Position numbers and translations under genes: made by a program
Notes under the pieces: generated by a model
What the model was told of the DNA's origin: nothing
What the model saw: the letters and a program-made list of their open reading frames with translations, nothing else
The model's database searches: none
NCBI GenBank assembly: GCA_945643635.1
Contig: CALZFC010000103.1
Coordinates: 1-64,000 of the forward strand
Direction: 5' to 3'
Source of the DNA: Allodiplogaster sudhausi
Taxonomy: Eukaryota; Nematoda; Chromadorea; Rhabditida; Diplogasteridae
DNA: 64,000 nucleotides
Shown here: in pieces, positions 12,551-22,402 of the stretch
How positions within the stretch are numbered: the stretch's first letter is position 1
Layout of the letters: every line of letters starts with the position of its first letter

Positions 12551-12576
12551 AATATTTTCGTTATTTTCTCTTAGCA

Positions 12577-12582
12577 ATAAAC
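12577..12582 (+). terminator. Polyadenylation signal of gene 1 (AATAAA)
   Basis: AATAAA lies 27 bp after the TAG stop of gene 1 in AT-rich sequence. It is the expected place for 3' end formation and lies 120 bp before the start codon of gene 2. Confidence 0.7.
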
Positions 12583-12680
12583 AAATACTTTGATCTGAAG
12601 ATCAATATTTCAATTTATCCCGTTATTTACGACGGCTCACGAATATGTGATCATTTGCATGATTTATTTCCTAGTTAGTG

Positions 12681-12690
12681 TGATCTTTAG
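12681..12690 (+). promoter_or_regulatory. Possible splice or trans-splice acceptor before gene 2
   Basis: TGATCTTTAG ends 11 bp before the gene 2 ATG and about 108 bp after the gene 1 AATAAA. In nematode operons a downstream gene has a TTTCAG-like acceptor about 100 bp after the upstream poly(A) signal. The resemblance is suggestive only, because the host is not known to be a nematode. Confidence 0.35.
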
Positions 12691-12701
12691 CGTTAGACCC
12701 A

Positions 12702-15688
12702 ATGCGTCTAACCATTCTGTTGGAAGCGGGTGCTCCTGAGCCCGAGTGTTTGGGCGAAGAGGACTGCTACTTCGAGACCATTGCACAAGTCAAGCAATAT
12801 GTGAGTACACGGACTGGCTCCCCTCTGACAAATGTCAGGCTGCAGCTCAACACTCCTCAGCGTATGATAGACGTTCACCCCTCTCAAGTTGTTGCGGCGC
12901 CACACGCACATTACATAGCAACAGGAAGCTTACTCGAGGTTTACCGATTGCCTATCTCTCTAAATGAGTATATTTTTACGTGGATCACTTCTCAGAGTCC
13001 GGCAACTTCGACTACGATGAACAGCCAGGAGCTATCCCTCTCGATTTCTTCCACATTCCTGGCAAAAAATGAGTCCCTTTCGCCAACCAATCCGACTGCG
13101 CTCTCGTGGGAGAAAAACGCAGTTTTTCCTGATGATACTCGAGCGGAGCAAGGTTATACTAAAATGAATGCTCATATCTTAGATTCATGAATTTTCAGTT
13201 GATGTTGAAGATGCTAACCCTTGTGAGAGAGAAGTCGACAAAGATCGCGATCTTGAAGAGCTTGGAGGTAAATCATACTCAGATTGTAAGCGCAGCTAGT
13301 AATTCATTTAATTTACTTAGCGATTTCTCATCCCTCGACACCTCAAGTTCGCTCGGAGTCACCGTTGGTCAGAACTCCCTCGGCAGTTCCAGATCGGACG
13401 ATGTACACAGGCAGGCCTTTAAATTTCTGTTTAGTAAACTGCACTTTTGTCTGTTGTATCCTTTAGTATGCAAGCAAAACTCGGCGCAAGCAGATTTCTA
13501 ATTAATTTTCCTTTTAAACAAGTAAACGTATGCGTTTAAGACCCCTTCTACCATCGTCTGAACCAGCGCCTTTTGAAATGCAGCTTTGAGAAGTTATTGG
13601 TTGGCAAGCAAGGAGCTCCATTCCTCAAGAGGCTACAAGATGACCCGTCGTATGACATTTCGGACGACAGGGTTGGCCGCTGCCTGCTTACGAGAAGGAT
13701 CGCCGACTTTCTGCTGACATACGCTGACACGCTAGTTTTCAACTCTTGAACAACTGATATTTTACCGCACTTTTTTAGCAGAGAAAAACCATCCCCGAAA
13801 GAGACGCGGAGCTTCGTTACGCATCTATTCGCAGGATACCCCAACTGTTCTATAGTTAGCAACCTTTTTTTCTACACAACAGTTTTTAACTGAATGAAGA
13901 TCATTATGAAATTTGAAAGACTCGATAACGCATTGCTAGTTACCTGAATTTTCTCTGATGTAACTACAGAAAGCATTTCAGGATGCCTTCATCGACAGCC
14001 ACAAGGGACTTGTCGAATGCCGCGTTAGGCGGGTCAGATCTCTTCTTGGAAAAAGAAGCTTGCTATCACAGCCCATCAGAGAGTACAAGAAGAAAGCAGG
14101 CAGCCGAGAGTGGCTTGCTTCTTCGGATAACGAGGAGGAGAGAGAAACTGACGATCATTTAAATGTCAGTTAAAGCTCTACAAGATACTGTTATATTTTG
14201 AAAATTAAAGGCATTACAAAACCTTTTGTTTAAGCGAATTAACAACTTGATACACGGCTCTGTCGAGCACCTCGAACTCCTTAAGCAGAAGAGGTTTTTG
14301 TCTCTCGAGTCTTTAAAGTTATACAGATATTTCATTTTGTCATATATAAGAGAGTCTTTAGATTAAAATGTAAAATTCTACTACTAGTAGCAGCTCTCTC
14401 ACAAATGGCGATATATAATTTTTTTTAGAAACTGTCGTATACGCTTTTGCCAGAACAATCCTCCGCGAGCAACAATGACACGTTACTCCTTCTACGCGCA
14501 GTCCCGTTACGTATGTGATTTTTTATTTGTCGGATTTTGTTTTACATTTAAATAATTTGTCTATACTTACATGAGTTATTTCTTGCTCTATGGCTTGAGT
14601 TTAGAACAAAATTTTTGGAATTCACATTAGACAAATATACTTTTGAATTTGCTTGCAGATTGTCGATGACTTCATCGCGTCAAAGTGCGCTTCCGCGGGA
14701 GACTTTCCACGGAGATTGCAAGAGAAGATTGCGCCGGCAATGTCTCAGCGTGCCCTGCGCGTAATATCCGAAGCGAAGAGAAGATCTCTTGTTGAAGCGA
14801 ACGCCTTCCCGCCTGGAACAAATGGTTCGGTATTCTCAACCTTATAAAGTTTTGAGTTATCGAAAAAAATGCATCCATGTGTACTAAGTATTTATCTTTG
14901 TAACCCAGGTTCAATTGTATTTCCAAACTATTCATCGAACTGTTAAAAAGAGAATAATTGTATGCCTCAGATTTCGCTACATTCGAGTTCTTACTCAACA
15001 TGCTGGCACTGTTCGAGCATACAGACAAAAAGAAGAAGCCATCTCGTGTCAAGTTCGTCTACAATCGCTTCCTGGTCCGTTATTTATTACAATTCAAATT
15101 CCCAATCAATATCTACCTATTGCTTATAAGTTAAGTGACATTAGTTTCCTGTTGCCTTTTTCTTATCTTGTGAGTGAAAAGGAGCGAGAAAGAGAGACGA
15201 TACAGCGAGAGGAGTGTAAACTATGCTGCTTAGGCACATCATTCTGCGTCGTCGGCTCTTGATCAACTCAAGAATGAGGGCATCCGGCAGCCGGTGATAG
15301 TCGCATACGGTGATGTCTCTGCCAAGTTCATCATCGCTCTTGAGGGAGTCGATGTAACCGTCAGTCATGTTTTGTTAAAAAAAAAAGTTGAAATGTAATT
15401 TTAACAAATTAAAAAAATTTAATTTTAACAAATTAAAAAAAATTCTTATACTCATAGCTTTTTTATTTATTTTTTACCTGCTTTATAATACGCATGCTGC
15501 AGGTTTCTGGAGACCTTGCCCATGCGCTTCTCTCCTACCTCGCTTGCTTCTGGTTGTTCGACCTCGAGTACCCACACGAAGTGAAACAAGAGCTGTCCCT
15601 TCTTGCGAATCTGCTCGGCATTCCGGAGCCCATGTCAAGAGATGCAGGGCTCATCTACCGCAAGTTGGAGGCCATTATGGCCGAATAG
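12702..15688 (+). CDS. Second transposon protein, SAMD3-like family (gene 2)
   Basis: Predicted exons are 12702-12938, 12996-13152, 13199-13267, 13321-13433, 13567-13730, 13779-13854, 13970-14164, 14235-14293, 14429-14510, 14659-14824, 14971-15074, 15234-15368 and 15503-15688. They total 1,743 nt (580 aa plus stop) in one frame. The N terminus MRLTILLEAG could be a small beta-grasp-like domain. A Ser/Thr-rich stretch follows (80-131), then a basic helical region (KPSPKETRSFV... to VRSLLGKR, about 250-300), an acidic patch (about 325-335), and a C-terminal domain with FIIALEGVDV and LFDLEYP (about 500-545). This order matches, from memory, animal proteins labelled sterile alpha motif domain-containing protein 3-like. 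Its molecular role is unknown; a TnpA-like accessory role is a guess. The 13730/13779 join needs a GC-AG intron, and 12939-12995 may be retained. Confidence 0.7.
15234..15368 (+). other. Penultimate coding exon of gene 2
   Basis: This exon has acceptor TGCTGCTTAG and donor CAT|GTTTTG, 45 codons in phase 0 on both sides. It encodes QPVIVAYGDV and FIIALEGVDV, the most recognisable part of the C-terminal domain, and reads directly into VSGDLAHALL of the last exon. An open frame on the opposite strand (15141-15368) covers the same bases and looks coding only because it is antisense to this exon. Confidence 0.7.
15396..15442. repeat. Short AT-rich tandem duplication in the last intron of gene 2
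   Basis: Two near-identical copies of TAATTTTAACAAATTAAAAA, about 23 bp apart, lie in the intron between 15368 and 15503. No function is evident. Confidence 0.7.
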
Positions 15689-16223
15689 AGGCCAGTCTGA
15701 TCTCATTAGATCACATTTTTTTGTTGACTCTTACATCTGAAAATTTTCTTTTACTTGAGTTTATTTCACTTGAGAACATTCTTTCATCTTAGTAAAAGAT
15801 TGTTTCATTTTTTAACTTGCTTTCATGCTATACGTTTCTTTCATTTTAGAACTATCGAATTTTTATTTCCAAGATTCATTCAGAAAGTAACTGGTAACAT
15901 AGACATATCCTTCTAAGAAAAACAGTCTTTACAGAATGTATTAATTCTTGTCGTTTTATGACCAGTAACTCAATTTTATCATGATTAAGTAGCCCAAATT
16001 CATTTAACTCGGCGCGGTTATCTTGTAAGTGTGTTAGTTGTTACTGTTTCCTTGTGAATGTGTTGAGTTGTTACTGTAATCTTTTGAAGGTCTCACTAAC
16101 TTAATGAATAATTCTTCTTGTTATTAAATGCCAGTGGCATGCATAATAGTAAATGAATCACTAATTCGAAGAATGGATGAAGGGGGAGGGAGAGCAAAAG
16201 GGGCGGAGCTAACGGTGGGAGCA
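15689..16223. other. Transposon 3' non-coding region
   Basis: AT-rich sequence follows the gene 2 stop, with repeated CTTTCAT/CTTGAG pieces and no open frame of note. I did not find a clear AATAAA close to the stop. It includes an imperfect duplication at 16021-16082 and a G-rich stretch at 16175-16205 just before the subterminal repeats. Confidence 0.6.
16021..16082. repeat. Imperfect tandem duplication, about 31 bp
   Basis: CTTGTAAGTGTGTTAGTTG followed by TTACTGTTTC is repeated next to itself as CTTGTGAATGTGTTGAGTTG followed by TTACTGTAATC. It lies in the element's 3' non-coding region. Confidence 0.7.
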
Positions 16224-16451
16224 TGTCACAATTTATGTGCTGCCGCCTAATTGTGACATGCAATGTCACATTTTTGCTGGGATACGCTGCCCTCCACCGC
16301 TCGAAAATTGTGACATGGCGCGTCACATTTCTGTTTCACTGGAGGTCACAATTTTTTGGAACATAAATTGTGACATGGGGTGGAACACATATGTACCGAA
16401 GTAAAATCGGTACATTATTGTGACATCAAATTGTGACATCCCGTGTCACAT
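16224..16451. repeat. Right subterminal repeats, WTGTGACA motif
   Basis: Ten full or near copies lie within about 230 bp: forward TTGTGACA at 16251, 16309, 16369, 16419 and 16431; inverted TGTCACA at 16224, 16264 and 16444; shorter GTCACA at 16322 and 16345. The right end carries more copies than the left, so the ends differ in architecture. The last inverted copy is part of the terminal repeat. Confidence 0.8.
16392..16414. repeat. 8-bp inverted repeat in right subterminal region
   Basis: TGTACCGA and TCGGTACA are perfect inverted copies around a 7-nt loop, embedded between subterminal motifs. It could be a DNA hairpin or a dimeric protein site. No counterpart was seen at the left end. Confidence 0.6.
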
Positions 16452-16464
16452 CGTTTTCTGTGTG
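16445..16464 (-). repeat. Right terminal inverted repeat (20 bp)
   Basis: GTCACATCGTTTTCTGTGTG is the reverse complement of the left terminus with two mismatches. It abuts the AT that resumes the satellite. Confidence 0.9.
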
Positions 16465-16466
16465 AT
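16465..16466. other. Right target-site duplication (AT)
   Basis: This is the second copy of the AT found at 6930-6931. The satellite continues as GTGGGAAAATCATTC, matching the intact monomer at 19451. Confidence 0.8.
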
Positions 16467-19400
16467 GTGGGAAAATCATTCAGGCGGAAGGATTACTGCA
16501 CAATACACTCGCCGTATTTATCAATGTAGAAGGATTTATTTCACGAATAAATTTATTTTAGAAATATTTAATTACCACATGAGATCAATTCTCATTTCTT
16601 GTGTAATTGTTGGCTCCGCCGCAGCAGAGCCTTTCCAAAATTTTGATTTGTGCCACACCTCTCGGTGAGCCAGACCGAATGTGTACCTCAAATTTGGAAC
16701 CCGTAGGTTGGCGACGTAGGAAAGTCATTCAGGCGGAAGGACCACTGCACAACACACTCGCCGTATTTATCAATGTAGAAGGATTTATTTCATGAATAAA
16801 TTTATTTTAGAAATATTTAATTAACACACGAGATCAATTCTCATTTCTTGTGTAATTGTTGGCTCCGCCGCAGCAGAGCCTTTCCAAAATTTAGATTTAG
16901 GCCACACCTCTCGGTGAGCCAGACCGAATGTGTACCTCAAATTTGGAACCCGCAGGTTGACGATGTGGGAAAGTCATTCAGGCGGAAGGATTACTGCACA
17001 ATACACTCGCCGTATTTATCAATGTAGAAGGATTTATTTCATGAATAAATTTATTTTAGAAATATTTAATTAACACACGAGATCAATTCTCATTTCTTGT
17101 GTAATTGTTGGCTCCGCCGCAGCAGAGCCTTTCCAAAATTTAGATTTAGGCCACACCCCTCGGTGAGCCAGACCGAATGTGTACCTCAAATTTGGAACCC
17201 GCAGGTTGACGATGTGGGAAAGTCATTCAGGCGGAAGGATTACTGCACAATACACTCGCCGTATTTATCAATGTAGAAGGATTTATTTCATGAATAAATT
17301 TATTTTAGAAATATTTAATTAACACACGAGATCAATTCTCATTTCTTGTGTAATTGTTGGCTCCGCCGCAGCAGAGCCTTTCCAAAATTTAGATTTAGGC
17401 CACACCCCTCGGTGAGCCAGACCGAATGTGTACCTCAAATTTGGAACCCGCAGGTTGACGATGTGGGAACGTCATTCAGGCGGAAGGACCACTACACCCT
17501 ACACTCGCTGTATTTATCAATGTAGAAGGATTTATTTCATGAATAAATTTATTTTAGAAATATTTAATTAACACACGAGATCAATTCTCATTTCTTGTGT
17601 AATTGTTGGCTCCGCCGCAGCAGAGCCTTTCCAAAATTTAGATTTAGGCCACACCTCTCGGTGAGCCAGACCGAATGTGTACCTCAAATTTGGAACCCGC
17701 AGGTTGACGATGTGGGAAAGTCATTCAGGCGGAAGGATTACTGCACAATACACTCGCCGTATTTATCAATGTAGAAGGATTTATTTCATGAATAAATTTA
17801 TTTTAGAAATATTTAATTAACACACGAGATCAATTCTCATTTCTTGTGTAATTGTTGGCTCCGCCGCAGCAGAGCCTTTACAAAATTTAGATTTAGGCCA
17901 CACCCCTCGGTGAGCCAGACCGAATGTGTACCTCAAATTTGGAACCCGCAGGTTGACGATGTGGGAACGTCATTCAGGCGGAAGGACCACTGCACCCTAC
18001 ACTCGCTGTATTTATCAATGTAGAAGGATTTATTTCATGAATAAATTTATTTTAGAAATATTTAATTATCACACGAGATCAATTCTCATTTCTTGTGTAA
18101 TTGTTGGCTCCGCCGCAGCAGAGCCTTTCCAACATTTAGATTTAGGCCACACCTCTCGGTGAGCCAGACCGAATGTGTACCTCAAATTTGGAACCCGCAG
18201 GTTGACGATGTGGGAAAGTCATTCAGGCGGAAGGATTACTGCACAATACACTCGCCGTATTTATCAATGTAGAAGGATTTATTTCATGAATAAATTTATT
18301 TTAGAAATATTTAATTAACACACGAGATCAATTCTCATTTCTTGTGTAATTGTTGGCTCCGCCGCAGCAGAGCCTTTCCAAAATTTAGATTTAGGCCACA
18401 CCCCTCGGTGAGCCAGACCGAATGTGTACCTCAAATTTGGAACCCGCAGGTTGACGATGTGGGAACGTCATTCAGGCGGAAGGACCACTACACCCTACAC
18501 TCGCTGTATTTATCAATGTAGAAGGATTTATTTCATGAATAAATTTATTTTAGAAATATTTAATTAACACACGAGATCAATTCTCATTTCTTGTGTAATT
18601 GTTGGCTCCGCCGCAGCAGAGCCTTTCCAAAATTTAGATTTAGGCCACACCTCTCGGTGAGCCAGACCGAATGTGTACCTCAAATTTGGAACCCGCAGGT
18701 TGACGATGTGGGAAAGTCATTCAGGCGGAAGGATTACTGCACAATACACTCGCCGTATTTATCAATGTAGAAGGATTTATTTCATGAATAAATTTATTTC
18801 AGAAATATTTAATTAACACACGAGATCAATTCTCATTTCTTGTGTAATTGTTGGCTCCGCCGCAGCAGAGCCTTTCCAAAATTTAGATTTAGGCCACACC
18901 CCTCGGTGGGCCAGACCGAATGTGTACCTCAAATTTGGAACCCGCAGGTTGACGATGTGGGAAAGTCATTCAGGCGGAAGGATTACTGCACAATACACTC
19001 GCCGTATTTATCAATGTAGAAGGATTTATTTCATGAATAAATTTATTTTAGAAATATTTAATTAACACACGAGATCAATTCTCATTTCTTGTGTAATTGT
19101 TGGCTCCGCCGCAGCAGAGCCTTTCCAAAATTTAGATTTAGGCCACACCCCTCGGTGAGCCAGACCGAATGTGTACCTCAAATTTGGAACCCGCAGGTTG
19201 ACGATGTGGGAACGTCATTCAGGCGGAAGGACCACTGCACCCTACACTCGCTGTATTTATCAATGTAGAAGGATTTATTTCATGAATAAATTTATTTTAG
19301 AAATATTTAATTATCACACGAGATCAATTCTCATTTCTTGTGTAATTGTTGGCTCCGCCGCAGCAGAGCCTTTCCAACATTTAGATTTAGGCCACACCTC

Positions 19401-21181
19401 TCGGTGAGCCAGACCGAATTGTACCTCAAATTTGGAACCCGCAGGTTAACGATGTGGGAAAATCATTCAGGCGGAAGGATTACTGCACAATACACTCGCC
19501 GTATTTATCAATGTAGAAGGATTTATTTCATGAATAAATTTATTTTATAAATATTTAATTATCACACGAGATCAATTCTCATTTCTTGTGTAATTGTTGG
19601 CTCCGCCGCAGCAGAGCCTTTCCAACATTTAGATTTAGGCCACACTTCTCGGTGAGCCAGACCGAATTGTACCTCAAATTTGGAACCCGCAGGTTGACGA
19701 TGTGGGAACGTCATTCAGGCGGAAGGACCACTGCACCCTACACTCGCTGTATTTATCAATGTAGAAGGATTTATTTCATGAATAAATTTATTTTAGAAAT
19801 ATTTAATTATCACACGAGATCAATTCTCATTTCTTGTGTAATTGTTGGCTCCGCCGCAGCAGAGCCTTTCCAAAATTTAGATTTAGGCCACACCCCTCGG
19901 TGAGCCAGACCGAATGTGTACCTCAAACTTGGAACCCGTAGGTTGACGACGTAGGAAAGTCATTCAGGTGGAAGGACCACTGCAACCTATACTCGAAGTA
20001 TTTATCAATGTAGAAGGATTTATTTCATGAATAAATTTATTTTAGAAATATTTAATTATCACACGAGATCAATTCTCATTTCTTGTGTAATTGTTGGCTC
20101 CGCCGCAGCAGAGCCTTTCCAACATTTAGATTTAGGCCGCACCTCTCGGTGAGCCAGACCGAATTGTACCTCAAATTTGGAATCCGAAGGTTAACGATGT
20201 GGGAAAATCATTCAGGCGGAAGGATTACTGCACAATACACTCGCCGTATTTATCAATGTAGAAGGATTTATTTCATGAATAAATTTATTTTAGAAATATT
20301 TAATTAACACACGAGATCAATTCTCATTTCTTGTGTAATTGTTGGCTCCGCCGCAGCAGAGCCTTTACAAAATTTAGATTTAGGCCACACCCCTCGGTGA
20401 GCCAGACCGAATGTGTACCTCAAATTTGGAACCCGCAGGTTGACGATGTGGGAACGTCATTCAGGCGGAAGGACCACTGCACCCTACACTCGCTGTATTT
20501 ATCAATGTAGAAGGATTTATTTCATGAATAAATTTATTTTAGAAATATTTAATTATCACACGAGATCAATTCTCATTTCTTGTGTAATTGTTGGCTCCGC
20601 CGCAGCAGAGCCTTTCCAACATTTAGATTTAGGCCACACCTCTCGGTGAGCCAGACCGAATGTGTACCTCAAATTTGGAACCCGCAGGTTGACGATGTGG
20701 GAAAGTCATTCAGGCGGAAGGATTACTGCACAATACACTCGCCGTATTTATCAATGTAGAAGGATTTATTTCATGAATAAATTTATTTTAGAAATATTTA
20801 ATTAACACACGAGATCAATTCTCATTTCTTGTGTAATTGTTGGCTCCGCCGCAGCAGAGCCTTTCCAAAATTTAGATTTAGGCCACACCCCTCGGTGAGG
20901 CAGACCGAATGTGTACCTCAAATTTGGAACCCGCAGGTTGACGATGTGGGAACGTCATTCAGGCGGAAGGACCACTACACCCTACACTCGCTGTATTTAT
21001 CAATGTAGAAGGATTTATTTCATGAATAAATTTATTTTAGAAATATTTAATTAACACACGAGATCAATTCTCATTTCTTGTGTAATTGTTGGCTCCGCCG
21101 CAGCAGAGCCTTTCCAAAATTTAGATTTAGGCCACACCTCTCGGTGAGCCAGACCGAATGTGTACCTCAAATTTGGAACCC

Positions 21182-22178
21182 GCAGGTTGACGATGTGGGA
21201 AAGTCATTCAGGCGGAAGGATTACTGCACAATACACTCGCCGTATTTATCAATGTAGAAGGATTTATTTCATGAATAAATTTATTTCAGAAATATTTAAT
21301 TAACAAACGAGATCAATTCTCATTTCTTGTGTAATTGTTGGCTCTGCCGCAGCAGAGCCTTTCCAAAATTTAGATTTAGGCCACACCCCTCGGTGGGCCA
21401 GACCGAATGTGTACCTCAAATTTGGAACCCGCAGGTTGACGATGTGGGAAAGTCATTCAGGCGGAAGGATTACTGCACAATACACTCGCCGTATTTATCA
21501 ATGTAGAAGGATTTATTTCATGAATAAATTTATTTTAGAAATATTTAATTAACACACGAGATCAATTCTCATTTCTTGTGTAATTGTTGGCTCCGCCGCA
21601 GCAGAGCCTTTCCAAAATTTAGATTTAGGCCACACCTCTCGGTGAGCCAGACCGAATGTGTACCTCAAATTTGGAACCCGCAGGTTGACGATGTGGGAAA
21701 GTCATTCAGGCGGAAGGATTACTGCACAATACACTCGCCGTATTTATCAATGTAGAAGGATTTATTTCATGAATAAATTTATTTCAGAAATATTTAATTA
21801 ACAAACGAGATCAATTCTCATTTCTTGTGTAATTGTTGGCTCTGCCGCAGCAGAGCCTTTCCAAAATTTAGATTTAGGCCACACCCCTCGGTGGGCCAGA
21901 CCGAATGTGTACCTCAAATTTGGAACCCGCAGGTTGACGATGTGGGAAAGTCATTCAGGCGGAAGGATTACTGCACAATACACTCGCCGTATTTATCAAT
22001 GTAGAAGGATTTATTTCATGAATAAATTTATTTTAGAAATATTTAATTAACACACGAGATCAATTCTCATTTCTTGTGTAATTGTTGGCTCCGCCGCAGC
22101 AGAGCCTTTCCAAAATTTAGATTTAGGCCACACCCCTCGGTGAGCCAGACCGAATGTGTACCTCAAATTTGGAACCCG
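21182..22178. repeat. Tandem duplication of a 498-bp monomer pair
   Basis: Rare variants TTATTTCAGA (21281, 21779), AACAAACGAG and GGCTCTGCCG recur exactly 498 bp apart within otherwise matching dimers, indicating a recent two-monomer duplication. A single related TTATTTCAGA copy also occurs near 18795. Confidence 0.75.
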
Positions 22179-22335
22179 CAGGTTGACGATGTGGGAACGT
22201 CATTCAGGCGGAAGGACCACTGCACCCTACACTCGCTGTATTTATCAATGTAGAAGGATTTATTTCATGAATAAATTTATTTTAGAAATATTTAATTATC
22301 ACACGAGATCAATTCTCATTTCTTGTGTAATTGTT

Positions 22336-22402
22336 GGCTCCGCCGCAGCAGAGCCTTTCCAACATTTAGATTTAGGCCACACCTCTCGGTGAGCCAGACC
22401 GA
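22336..22402. repeat. Two inverted repeats of the satellite monomer (representative copy)
   Basis: GGCTC (22336-22340) pairs with GAGCC (22351-22355) around a 10-nt CGCCGCAGCA. TCGGT (22386-22390) pairs with ACCGA (22398-22402) around GAGCCAG. Equivalent positions occur in nearly every class A monomer; class B keeps only the second. Confidence 0.75.

Larger units (their letters stand above)
6932..16464 (+). mobile_element. Two-gene DNA transposon, CACTA/CMC-like, inserted in satellite
   Basis: A 9,533-bp element interrupts a satellite monomer, and the two flanks rejoin exactly once one AT is removed. The 20-bp ends match at 18 of 20 positions and begin CACACAGAAAA. Both ends carry many WTGTGACA motifs in both orientations. 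It encodes a zinc-finger transposase-like protein (gene 1) and a second protein (gene 2), both rightward. Terminal CAC, a 2-bp duplication, subterminal repeats and the GD...CxxC...DxxH order fit the CACTA-Mirage-Chapaev group as I know it. The family assignment is inference and no database comparison was made. No other copy of the element occurs in the window. Confidence 0.9.

Noticed and set aside
15141..15368. Reverse-strand frame of 75 codons (MTDGYIDSLK...)
   Set aside because: It is antisense to the conserved gene 2 exon 15234-15368, which fits in phase with its neighbours.
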